Shown: positions 40,651 through 52,568 of the stretch, in pieces
Position numbering within the stretch: position 1 is the first letter of the stretch
How the letters are laid out: every line of letters begins with the position of its first letter
From: Spiroplasma platyhelix PALS-1
GTDB lineage: Bacteria; Bacillota_I; Bacilli_A; Mycoplasmatales; VBWQ01
Reading direction: 5' to 3'
DNA length: 64,000 nucleotides
Assembly: GCF_021496725.1 (NCBI RefSeq)
Contig: NZ_CP051215.1
Location: forward strand, 124,001 to 188,000
Made by a program: the position numbers and the translations under genes
The notes under the pieces: generated by a model
Databases searched by the model: none
Told to the model about the DNA's origin: nothing
The model's input: only the letters and a program-made list of their open reading frames with translations

Positions 40651-41388
40651 ATGCATTTAATTGTGACAAAAGATTCAGATGAAATTGCAAATTTATTAAG
40701 TAAAATTGTGATTGGTTTAGTTAATCAAAAGTCTAATGCTGTTTTAGGATTAGCAACTGGCTCAAGTCCAATAGCAACATATAAACTACTAATTGAAGAT
40801 CATCAAACAAATAAAACAGATTGATCAAATGTTAGCACTTTTAACTTGGACGAGTATGTTGGTTTACAGCAAGAAAATCATAATAGCTATCATTACTTTA
40901 TGGAAGAGCAATTATTTAAGCACCTTAACATTAAAAAAGCAAATATTCATATTCCTAATGGACTGGGTGATGTCAAACAAAATGCTACTGAGTATGAAAA
41001 ATTAATTAGTGAACATCAACAAATTGATTTTCAAATTTTAGGAATTGGCAGTAATGGTCATATTGGGTTTAATGAACCTGGTTCAGATGTCAAATCTGTA
41101 ACAAGAGTAGTAGAATTAAGTAAAGAAACAATTCAAGCAAATAAAAGATTTTTTGCTAGTAGCCAAGATACTGTTCCAACACAGGCAATCACAATGGGTA
41201 TTGCAACAATTTTAAAAGCAAAAAACATTGTTTTGATTGCTACTGGCAAAAATAAAGCAGAAGCAGTGAAGGCTTTGGTGCAAGGAAAGGTTTCTGAAAA
41301 ATGACCTTGTAGCTACTTACAAAATCATCCTAGTGTTCTGATTCTAGCAGATCAAGCAGCAGCATCACTATTAGAACAAAAAAGTTAA
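40651..41388 (+). CDS. nagB: Glucosamine-6-phosphate deaminase
   Basis: Converts GlcN-6-P to fructose-6-P and ammonia. 245 residues. LGLATGSSPIATYKLL (phosphate binding), FNLDEYVGL (with the catalytic Asp), IGSNGHIGFNEPGS and TMGIATILKAKNI. ATG 40651 with TGGTGAAA upstream; an in-frame TTG at 40633 is unlikely. Co-transcribed with nagA. Confidence 0.95.
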
Positions 41389-41405
41389 TTTAAGGAGCAA
41401 TAATT

Positions 41406-41714
41406 ATGGAAAATGAAATAAAAGAAGATAGTTTGAAAGAAGAAATTCTTAAAGAAAATATTGCTATTAAAAGCAAAAAAGAATTTTGTAAAAAGTGTGT
41501 CGAAGAAATTTTGCCTGATCAAGATTCAGTTCAAGTTAACAATATTTTAATTAAAGGGAATTATCATAAAGATTGTTACATTCAAAATAAGAAAAATATT
41601 AAGTGATTAATTATTGCTTCTTATTTGATTCCTTTAGGAATATTTTTAATTATTACTGGCTTATTTTTGGGGATATTTTTTGGTATTATCATCCCAAAAA
41701 TAAATAAATGATAA
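41406..41714 (+). CDS. Small membrane protein with a CxxC/HxxC metal motif
   Basis: Not recognised. 102 residues. The N-terminal half is charged, with CKKC (residues 28-31) and HKDC (about 54-57), spaced like a single zinc ribbon or half LIM site. The C-terminal 35 residues form one or two hydrophobic helices (WLIIASYLIPLGIFLI and a Gly/Ile-rich stretch), ending PKINKW. A likely membrane-anchored cytosolic zinc finger. It lies 17 nt after nagB and 16 nt before tpiA, so it is probably co-transcribed with both. Confidence 0.75.
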
Positions 41715-41730
41715 AAGGAGAAAAAGTAAA

Positions 41731-42480
41731 ATGCGTAAAAAAATTATTATCGGAAATTGAAAAATGTATAAAACTATGAAAGAAGCAGAAGAGTTTCTAA
41801 CTGAATTCAATGAACAAACTACTGGTTGAAGTTTTGATTGTGATTATGGTGTTGCAGCTAGTTTTACTAATTTGCATGTTTTAAAAGCAAAGAAAGCAAG
41901 TGATTTTATTATCGCTGCACAAAATTGTCATGATCAAGCACAAGGTGCTTTCACAGGTGAAGTTGCTACTAATATGTTAGAAGAGTTAGATGTTAGTTAT
42001 GTTATTATTGGACATTCAGAAAGAAGAGAATACTTTAATGAGACTAACGAAAGCATCAATCGAAAATTAAACTGAATTTTTAGTAGTTCAAAATTACTAC
42101 CAATTTTATGTTGTGGAGAAACTTTAGCACAATATGAAAAGCAAGAAACAAAGAAAGTAATTGAAGAACAAATTAAGGCTGCTTTAAAAGATTTAAAGCA
42201 AGAGGATATTAGTAAATTAGTTATTGCTTACGAACCAATTTGAGCAATTGGTACTGGTAAAACTGCAACTGATGTAGAAGCTCAATCTGTTTGTTCAGAG
42301 ATTAGAAATATTGTTGCGAACTTATATAGTAAAGATATTGCTGATCAAGTTAGAATCCAATATGGTGGTTCAGTTAAGCCTGAAAACATTAAAACATTTT
42401 TAGCACAACCTGATATTGATGGAGCTTTAGTAGGTAGTGCTTCATTGAAAGTAGCAGATTTTATTAATTTATTAAATTAA
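41731..42480 (+). CDS. tpiA: Triosephosphate isomerase
   Basis: Interconverts DHAP and glyceraldehyde-3-P. 249 residues. GNWKMYKT with the catalytic Lys, GHSERREYF with catalytic His, [14 protein letters not shown] with catalytic Glu and the mobile loop, and [10 protein letters not shown]; all catalytic residues are present. AAAAGGAGAAA upstream of ATG 41731. Confidence 0.97.
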
Positions 42481-42515
42481 TTATTTGTTTGATTTAATAG
42501 TAAGGAGCAAATAAA

Positions 42516-43874
42516 ATGAATCCAGTTGAACCTGAATCCATCAGTAATTGATGGCAGAATTTAAAATTAAAAAAACAAAATTTTCAATTTGCTAAGACAA
42601 AATTTATCTCTGATAAATCAGAAGCAAAAGTTAAGATTGTGCACTTATTGAATGATAAGATTGAACCTGTTAGCCAAATACCAAATTTTGGGTTGATTGT
42701 TTTAAATCAAACGATTTTAAACAGTCATGATAAAACAAGTATTGCTGAGCAAGGATTTATTAGTAGTGATTTCTTTAAAGCTAAAATCATTGATGTTGAT
42801 AGTACAACTGTTAAGGGTGTTTATTTTCATTTAGTCAAAGTTATTTCTGGCATCATCACTATTAGTGAAGATTATGAGTTAACATTAACTACTGATGAAT
42901 ATTTTTGTCAGCAATTATTTGATAATAAATTAGCAGTTAAATTATTTAATTTATTTTTACATCATAATTTTGCTATTTCAGAAGATGTAATTAAAAAGAT
43001 TAGCGTTAGAATTGATGATGATATCTTTACTTTAAAATTTAATAAGAAATTAAATATCAGTAAAGAGATGATTTTTCAAACGCGAGATGCAATTAATCAA
43101 TGCCTAGAAAATAAGCGATTGAACTATCAAAAATATCCTTTTTTAAAAGATGAGTTAACTAAGTTAGAAAAGGAACGTCTAACAAAACTTGAATTGATTG
43201 AAGTTAAAAATTTTACAACACAAAAAAATAATTTTACTGTTGATTTTTTAGTCGGAAAAGAAAAGATTAGTGATTTCTTTATCAATAGCAAAAAAGAGTT
43301 ATTTGCTGGCATAAAAATGATTAACCAAAAAATAAAAGTAATTAGTAGTGATAAAATTTCTGAATTTTATCCTGAGTTGATTGTTGACACTTATGAAAAA
43401 TTAGAACAATTAAATCATGATTATCTAAAATTAAAAGATGATTTCACTAATTTTCAAAATAAAAATCCTGAGTTGATGAAGAACTTTATCAATGATTCAA
43501 TTGAAACTCAGTATTCAGAAAAAATTGGAGACTATCAATTTATTCATATTAATTTTAATAATCTGTTGTTAGATCAAGATTTACTAGCATCAAAGGCAGC
43601 AGAAAAAATTCAAACAGCTGATGATCAAATTTTATTTTTATCTAATAATAATCTTGCTAATTCGATGGTTATTTTAAAAATTAGTCAGAATTTAATTAGC
43701 GAGATTAATATCACACCATTAGTAAATCAATTTTCTAATGTCTCTTTTAAAGCAATTAATTACAATCAAGAACAAGATGGTGTTTTTATTGAAGCAGATA
43801 ACTATCAAGTAATTAACGATTTTATCAGAAACATCATCAACTTCTTTAAAATTAGTAACAATCAAACAATTTAA
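42516..43874 (+). CDS. Orphan AlaRS-like protein (editing and C-Ala regions only)
   Basis: No assigned function. 452 residues. It resembles the second half of alanyl-tRNA synthetase without the aminoacylation domain. About residues 58-80 read LIVLNQTILNSHDKTSIAEQ, comparable to the AlaRS block VLDQTPFYAESGGQ. YFHLVKVISGIITISEDYEL follows the AlaRS H-x-G-x-V-x-x-G-x-I-x-x-G-D pattern. The HHNF region at about 150 occupies the place of the HSATHLL block. A coiled coil (about 190-320) leads to a C-terminal part with some DHHA1-like order. The four Zn ligands (HxxxH and CxxxH) are missing, so editing activity is doubtful. Between tpiA and gpmI, with AAGGAGC upstream. Confidence 0.68.
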
Positions 43875-43925
43875 AATTAAGCAAAAGTAAATTTTTGCTA
43901 GAATCTGTGAGGTTTATATAAAATT

Positions 43926-45458
43926 ATGAAAAAACAACCAATTTTACTAGCAATTTTAGATGGTTTTGGGATTGCTAAAGAAAGTAGCACTAACGCAATT
44001 TCACAAGCAAAAAAACCTAATTTGGATTATTTTTTAGCAAATTATCCACACATGCAATTAGATGCATCAGGACTAGCAGTAGGTCTTCCAGAAGGACAAA
44101 TGGGTAACTCAGAAGTAGGTCACTTACATATTGGTGCAGGAAGAACAATTTATCAATCGCTAACATTAGTCAACAAAGCGATTGATGATAAGAGTTTTTT
44201 TAGTAACCAAGTAATCAAAGCAGCAATTGCAAATGCAAAAGAAAAAAATAGTAAACTACATATAATTGGTTTATTAAGTGATGGAGGAGTTCACTCTCAT
44301 ATCAATCACATTTTTGCTTTATTAGAATATTGTGCGCAAGAAAAATTTAGTAATGTATATGTTCATGCAATTTTAGATGGTAGAGATACTAAAAGTAATG
44401 TTGCAAAGATTTATCTACAACAATTAATTGACAAGATGGCATCTTTAAAAGTAGGAGCACTTGCCACAATTTCAGGAAGATATTATGCAATGGATCGTGA
44501 TCAACGTTGAGAGCGCTTACAGTTAGCATATGATGCCATGGTGTTTCATAAAGGAGCAAGTTTTACTGAACCTTTAGTTTATATTGATCAAGAGTATCAA
44601 TTAGATCATAGTGATGAATTTGTGATGCCAGCATACAATCAAAACTTGGAAAATAGTAAAATTAGCGATGATGACAGTATCATTTTTGCTAACTTTAGAC
44701 CAGATAGAGCAATTCAATTAGCTAGTGCACTAACTAATTCAAACTATCCATTTTGAAAAGATAATAGTGCTGAACCACTAAAAAATATCTATTTTATTTC
44801 AATGATGACTTATGCAGATAGTGTTAAGGCAAATGGTGTTATTTTTCCACCAGTTAAGATAACTAATGGGTTGGGTGAGTGATTAAGCAAAAATAATCTA
44901 ACACAATTAAGAATTACTGAAACAGAAAAATATGCTCATGTTACTTACTTTTTTGATGGAGGAGTAGATGTTGAGTATCCTTTAGAAACAAGAATTTTAA
45001 TTCCTTCACCAAAAGTAAAAACATATGATTTAATGCCAGAAATGAGTGCTGAGTTGATTACTCAACGTTTAGAAAAAGAAATTAAATCAGATAAATATGA
45101 TGTGATTATCTTAAATTTTGCTAATTCAGACATGGTTGGTCATACTGGTAACTTAAAAGCAGCGATTGCTGCAATTGAAACAATTGATTGATGTTTAGGA
45201 AATATCTATCAAAATTTAAAGCAAGTTGATGGAACTTTAATCATTACTGCTGATCATGGTAATGCTGAAGTTATGGTTGATGAACAAGGTGAGATTAATA
45301 AAAAGCATACTTCTCAACCAGTACCATTAATAATTTGTAAAAAAGGTTTGCAATTAAAAGAGCATGGCAGTCTAGCAAATGTTGCTCCAACAATTCTTGA
45401 TCTTTTAAAAATTAAAAAGCCAGAAGAAATGAAAGAGGAATCTTTATTGAAAAATTAA
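43926..45458 (+). CDS. gpmI: Phosphoglycerate mutase, cofactor-independent
   Basis: Interconverts 3- and 2-phosphoglycerate using two Mn ions. 510 residues, the normal length. LDGFG near the N-terminus, catalytic serine in [54 protein letters not shown] and ITADHGNAE: all metal-binding blocks are intact. Between the AlaRS-like gene and eno. Confidence 0.97.
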
Positions 45459-45585
45459 GGTTTTTCAAGAATTTTAGTTAATTTTTGTTGTGAAAAAAAT
45501 TTTTTTAAATTATTATTTACTTGTATAAAAATACTTTGTATGATTTGAAAAGAATCAACTAATATGAAAGAGGTTAAAAAATATT

Positions 45586-46896
<1,311 letters not shown>

Positions 46897-46927
46897 AAAA
46901 CAGCTAAATTAAAATGGGGATTTAAAT

Positions 46928-47983
46928 ATGAGTGAAACTAATAAAAAAAGAAAGATTGCAATTTTAACTTCTGGAGGAGATGCTCCAGGAATGAATAATG
47001 TTATTAGCGCTGTCTACAAAACAATTAAAGCAATAAACTCTGAAAAGCAAGCAAATAAAAGTCTGAGTCCAGAAGAAAAACGACCGTTAGAATTGATGTT
47101 AGTTAAAAATGGTTACAAAGGAATTTTAGAAAAAGAAATTTATGAGGTTGATGACCGTTGAAAAGAGTTAATTACTATCAGTACTAAAATTGGTGGAACA
47201 ATTATTGGAACAGCACGTTTTAAAAGTTTTGAAGAAGAAGAAACAAGAAAAAAAGCAAAAAAAATCTTAGATGAGTTTGGGATTGAAGCTTTGATTGCTG
47301 TTGGGGGTAATGGGACATTTGCTGGGTTACAAAAGTTAAGTGAACTAGGCGTTAAATGTGTTGGGATTCCAGGAACAATTGATAATGATATTGTTTCAAG
47401 TGATGTTACAATTGGATTTGATACTGCGCTCAACACAATTGTTGACGCAATTGATCGTATTCGTGAAACATCAGACTCTCATTCTCGTATTTCAATTATT
47501 GAAACAATGGGTCGTCATTGTGGAGACTTAGCAATTCAAGCTGCTGTCAACTGTGATTTAGTTGCTACTCCTGATAACCCAAAGATTCAAGAGCATGAAT
47601 TAATCAATATCATCAAAGATTTACATACTAAACAAAATTTACGTTCAATTGTTGTTCTAACAACAGAACATTTATATGATGTGAAAAAGTTAGCAAAAAA
47701 TATTGAACAAGAATTGAAAGTTGAAACAAGAGCAACAGTTCTTGGTCAAGTTCAACGTGGTGGTTCACCAAGTGCTTTTGATCGTTATCTTGCAACTATG
47801 ATGGGAATTTTTGCAGTTGAACAACTTGAAAAAAAAGGCAACTCAAGTTCAATCATTGGATTGAATGGTAACAAATTATCAGCAATGCCAATTCAAGTTG
47901 CTTTAAGTATGCCAAAAGCAGATCACTTTAATGCAATTAGTAAGATTTTACGTTTATCTGGAATTTTTTATAAAAGAAAATAG
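46928..47983 (+). CDS. pfkA: 6-phosphofructokinase with Asn in the GGDGS motif
   Basis: Phosphorylates fructose-6-P. 351 residues, some 30 longer than the usual 320. TSGGDAPGMNNVI (ATP site), IIGTARFKSF, PGTIDNDIVSSD with the catalytic Asp, and MGRHCGDLA are intact. Two oddities: the Mg/ATP-binding motif normally GGDGS reads GGNGTF (Asn at residue 128, the place of E. coli Asp103), and an insertion rich in Lys/Glu/Ser of about 18 residues follows residue 32. The terminator at 48003 ends the eno-pfkA unit. Confidence 0.92.
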
Positions 47984-48002
47984 CATCATTTAAATACTAC
48001 TT

Positions 48003-48039
48003 AAAAAGTACTGGATAACTAATTATTCAGTACTTTTTT
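48003..48039 (+). terminator. Terminator after pfkA
   Basis: AAAAAGTACTG pairs with CAGTACTTTTT, with an inner ATAA/TTAT pairing in the loop. Confidence 0.85.
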
Positions 48040-48111
48040 GCTTTTTATTTAGATTTAAAGATGTTAAAATGATTTTAATAAAGTATTGAATTATAAAAAA
48101 GAGGATAGATT

Positions 48112-50052
48112 ATGGAAGTTAAAATTTTAAATCAACAAAATCAAGAGCAAATTGTCAAGTTTAGTGACAAGATTTCAGGGTACGATTTATTAAATCAATA
48201 TGCAAAAGAACAAAATAAAAATGATATCGTAGCATTTTCTGTTGACAATCAAGTTAGAGATTTATTTTCTCATGTTAGCAATGATGCAACAGTTAAATTT
48301 ATTTACAAGCAAGATCAAGAAGGTTGAAAAGTTTTAAATTATAGCTGTGCCTTAGTTTTGGCTTATGTTGTGAAGAAGTTGTATCCAAAAGCAACAATTG
48401 CTGTGGCACAAAATACTGATACTGGGTTCTACTTAGATTTTGATTATCAAAAGCAATTGAAACAAGAAGATTTATTAAAAATAAGTACTGAGATGAGTAA
48501 GGTACTGCAAACAAAATTAGCAATTACTCATAGCTGTCAACAACTACCAGAAGTATTGGATTTATATAAAAATAATCCTTTTGCCCAACAATATGCTGAA
48601 TTGACTCACATCAATGGTCGTAAAGCATCTTATTTAGTTGACAACAAAACTAAAGTGATTGCATCAGGAGTAGCAATTAGTACTAGTTCACCAATTAAGT
48701 ATTTTCAACTAACAAGTGTTACTGGAGCTTATTGATTAGGTGATGATAAGAATAAACAATTACAAAGAATTAGTGGTATTTGTGACTGGGAAAAAGAAGG
48801 GCTAGTAGCAAAAATCGCTGAGATTGAAAAAAGAAAAAGTTACGATCATCGTGTTCTTGGTAAGAAGTTAAATATCTTTATGTTCAATGATGAAGTAGGT
48901 AAGGGTCTACCAATTTTTTTACCTAATGGTATGACAATTAAGAAAACTTTACAAGCTTATTTAAGAGAACAAGAATTTAAATGAGACTATCAAGAAGTAA
49001 GCACACCAGTGCTTGGTTCAGTTGAATTATATAAAAAGAGTGGTCACTGAGACCACTATCAAGAAAATATGTTTGCACCAATTGTCAACGATAACGAACA
49101 ATTAGTACTTCGACCAATGACTTGTCCACATCATTGTATGATTTATCAATCAGTGCCACGTTCTTATCGTGACTTACCAATTCGTTTAAGTGAACATGCT
49201 TTATTGTATCGCTATGAAACAAGTGGAGCACTGACAGGATTAGAACGAGTTCGTTCAATGGAACTAAGTGACTCTCATATCTTTGTTCGTCTTGATCAAA
49301 TTAAAGAAGAATTTAAGCGTTGCTACCATTTGATAACTGAAGTTTTAGAAACTTTAAACATCAAAATATCTTATTTCTCTCTATCTTTAAGAGATCCAGA
49401 AGATAAAGAAAAATATTATAATGATGATCAAATGTGAGATCATGCTGAGAATGAATTAAGAGAAGTACTAAATGAATTAAAGATTGACTATCAAGAGATG
49501 ATTGGTGAAGCTGCATTTTATGGGCCAAAATTTGATATTCAAATCAAAACACCTTTAGGTCATGAAGTAACAATTTCAACAATTCAATTCGACTTTTTAC
49601 TACCAAAAAGATTTGAACTAACATATATCGACAATAAGAACCGCGAAATGAGTCCTGTCATCATTCATCGAGGGTTGATTGGTACTTATGAACGTTTTAT
49701 TGCAACTTTATTAGAGCAAACTCAAGGAGTTTTTCCTTTATGACTTGCTTTTCAACAAGTAGCTATTCTACCAATTAATGATAGTGAAGTAATTAGTCAG
49801 TATACTGAAGAAATTCATAATGCTTTAAAAGCAAAAAATATTCGTAGTGAGATAGTGAAAGAAGATACTTTAGGAAAAAGAATTAGATTAGTTCATGAGA
49901 ATAAAATTCCTTATGTTCTGATTATTGGAGCAAAAGAGCAACAAGCTAAGAATCTAACTTATCATACTTATAAAGAACAAAAAGATAACAAAACCTTAAG
50001 TAAAGAAGAATTTATTAAGTTATTAGAAAAAGAAATTATTGCAAAAAAATAA
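48112..50052 (+). CDS. thrS: Threonyl-tRNA synthetase with inactivated editing site
   Basis: Charges tRNA-Thr. 646 residues: N-terminal TGS domain, N2 editing domain (about 65-230), class II catalytic core and anticodon domain. The three catalytic Zn ligands are present: Cys in RPMTCPHH, His in ELSDSHIF and His in [10 protein letters not shown]. The editing site is not: the HxxxH ligands are Tyr77 and Leu81 (NYSCALVL) and the CxxxH ligands are Ala184 and Ala188 (IASGVAIST), judged by register to VTGAYWLGD. Mischarged Ser-tRNA-Thr would not be cleared. GAGGATAG precedes ATG 48112; no T-box is visible. Confidence 0.95.
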
Positions 50053-50056
50053 AAAT

Positions 50057-50091
50057 AAAAAATGCTGTTACATTTAAGAACAGCATTTTTT
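50057..50091. terminator. Terminator between thrS and the reverse gene at 50090
   Basis: AAAAAATGCTGTT pairs with AACAGCATTTTTT. It serves both convergent genes. Confidence 0.88.
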
Positions 50092-50446
50092 ATTGTTGAT
50101 AGCTACTTGAACTTCCAGATGAAGTTGAACTACTTGAAGAAGAACTTGCAGAACTGCTTGTAGAACAGTTTACTTTTTCAGCTTGTAGGCCACTTAATTT
50201 TTCAGCAATTGAAGTTTCGCCTTTAGATCATCAGTAAATAGTGTAAATTAATCCGATAATGCAAACATAACTAAAATATTGTAGTAAACTAAACATTCCA
50301 TACATAAACTTTTGTTTCTTACCTTTTCCTACTTGCATTCCAACGATAAGTTCACCAAGTGAGTTAACATCAAAGATCCATAAAATAGCATTGATAATAA
50401 ACAAAAGAGTATTGATTAAGCTTTTAACAAAACGTCTAAGTTTCAT
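50090..50446 (-). CDS. Two-helix membrane protein, tandem copy A, with Ser-rich tail
   Basis: Not recognised. 118 residues, reverse strand. Starts MKLRRFVKSLINTLLF; two hydrophobic segments (about 10-27 and 48-71) flank GELIVGMQVGKGKKQ. After KGETSIAEKLSGLQ comes a tail of about 25 residues that is nearly all Ser and Thr, ending SSSSYQQ. The first 90 residues closely match the neighbouring gene at 50567, which lacks that tail. Start 50446 has AAAGGGGAAA upstream. Confidence 0.8.
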
Positions 50447-50566
50447 TAGTTTTCCCCTTTCTTAGTTTTATTATTGCCTTTATTATACTATTTTCAAAAT
50501 GTAAATTAAGAAATATAATAAAGCATGGTAATAAAAAAATCGTTTAATTACTTGCGTAACTAAGTA

Positions 50567-50848
50567 TTATTTGCCACCAGACATGTGTAGTCCACTTATT
50601 TTTTCAGCAATTGAAGTTTCGCCTTTGTATCATCATCAAATAGTGATGATTAATCCAACAATAGTAGCATAAGTAATGTATTGTAGGAAACTACATAATC
50701 CATAAATAAGCTTTTCTTTTCTTGTCTTACCAACTTGAATCCCAGTAGCCATTTCTCCAAGAGAATTCATATTGAAGATTCATAAGATAGCATTGATAAT
50801 AAATAAAAAGTTATTAATTAAACTTTTAAGAAAACGTTTAAGTTTCAT
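50567..50848 (-). CDS. Two-helix membrane protein, tandem copy B
   Basis: Not recognised. 93 residues, reverse strand. MKLKRFLKSLINNFLF, INAILWIFNMNSLGE, IQVGKTRKEK and KGETSIAEKISGLH match copy A at 50090. The upstream regions are also alike (AAAGGGG site and a TATAAT-like box), so the duplication included the promoter. The protein ends HMSGGK instead of the Ser-rich tail. Start 50848. Confidence 0.8.
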
Positions 50849-51033
50849 TAGTTTGCCCCTTTCTTAATTATTACTGCTTTATTATACTATTTTAAAAAAG
50901 GAAATTAATAAATATAATAAAAGCAGTCTAATGGAAAATATTGATGCTGTTGGAAAATAAATGGTATATAATTTTATTTGTAAGTTTTAATAGTATTTAA
51001 TTATTAAGCAAATGAAATCAAAAAGGAGTAAAA

Positions 51034-52470
51034 ATGACAAAAGATAATATTATCAAAAATATGAAACGAACAAAAATAATTACAACGATTGGGCCTTCAA
51101 CAAATTCTGCTGAAGCAATTGAAACTTTGTTCGCAAATGGTATGACAACAGTTCGTTTGAACTTTTCTCATGGTGATCATCAAGAGCAAGGAAATAGAAT
51201 TGTTTGAACAAAACAAGTAGTAAAAAAACTTGGTAAGCCAATCTCAGTTATGTTGGATACTAAAGGTCCAGAAATTCGTGTTGGTAAGATGCTTGATGAC
51301 AAGCAACAAATTGCTAAAGGTAGTATGGTGACAATTTATACAACAGAAGCAGATTATACAAATAAAGTATGTGGTTCAACTGAAATGACAGTGTCATATG
51401 ATATGTCAAAAGATTTAAAAAAAGGTGATGTTGTTTTAGTTGATGATGGGAAATTACATTTAGATGTTATCTCAGTTAGTCCAGGTGTTGTTCAAACTAA
51501 TGCATTTAATCATCATTTATTAAAAACAAATAAAAGAGTTAATTTACCAGGAGTAGATTTCTCTTTACCTTTTTTATCAGAAAAAGATGTCAAGGATATC
51601 ACTTTTGGTGTTGAGCAAGGAATTGACTATATTGCTGCTTCATTTGTGAACACAGCAGCTAACGTTAAACAAATTCGTGATTTATTAAAATCACTTAATG
51701 GTGAAAATATTCAAATCATTGCCAAAATTGAATCACAAATTGGAATTAACAACATTGATGAGATTATTGAAGCTTCAGATGGAATTATGGTTGCTCGTGG
51801 CGATTTAGGATTAGAAATTCCTTATTATGATGTTCCATACTGAGAAAAAATTATGATTAGAAAATGTCGTAAGGCAGGGAAACTTGTTATTGTGGCAACA
51901 CAAATGTTAGAGTCAATGACAGATAATCCTGCGCCAACAAGAGCAGAAGTAACTGATGTATACTTTGCTACTGAGTTAGGAGCAGATGCAACAATGCTAT
52001 CAGGAGAATCAGCAAATGGAACTTATCCTTTCATTGCTACTGATGTGATGGCAACAATTAATCGTCGTGCTGAGATGGAATTTTATTCAAAATTATATTA
52101 TGAAAAGCAATTTGAAGATGCTATTCAATCAGCATCAGCTTCAAGAGCAGAAATTGTTAAGAAGTTAGCAGAAAAATGTAAGTCTGGTGAATATGAATAT
52201 GCTGTTGTTCTTTCAAAAACAGGAGAACTACTAAGAGCACTTTCAAAGTTTCGTCCTAACACAGTTGTAATTGGAATTTCAGCTGATGAACAATTGTATA
52301 CAATGTTTGGATGTTATCATTCAATTTTTATGAATAAAGTTGACAACTATGATAAATTTATTAATTCAGATGAAGAAATTATTAATGTTGCAAAAGCTTG
52401 AGGAGCAAAAATTAATAGTAAAATTCTTTTCATGCGTAGTGAAGAAATTAGAGAGATTACTATTAAATAA
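51034..52470 (+). CDS. pyk: Pyruvate kinase
   Basis: Makes ATP and pyruvate from phosphoenolpyruvate. 478 residues. TKIITTIGPSTNSAEAI, VRLNFSHGDH, MLDTKGPEIRVG, the catalytic region IIAKIESQIGINN, MVARGDLGLEIP, ATQMLESM and LSGESANGTYP are all present, with a short C-terminal domain. AAAAGGAG lies upstream of ATG 51034. A single-gene unit. Confidence 0.97.
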
Positions 52471-52568
52471 ATATATAAAGAATAAATTTTTTTCATATAT
52501 CAAAGTTAAAAAATGTATTTGTATCAGAATAAGATAAAATATTAAAAATTTTATAAGGGAGAAATATT

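Noticed and set aside
40793-41005. Alternative frame inside nagB
   Set aside because: Lies entirely within nagB in another frame; nagB has its complete motif set.
48040-48111. T-box riboswitch before thrS
   Set aside because: The leader is about 70 nt and lacks the T-box core sequence and specifier arm.
50090-50850. Duplicated region as an insertion sequence or transposon remnant
   Set aside because: No transposase, terminal inverted repeats or target duplication; it is a tandem gene duplication.
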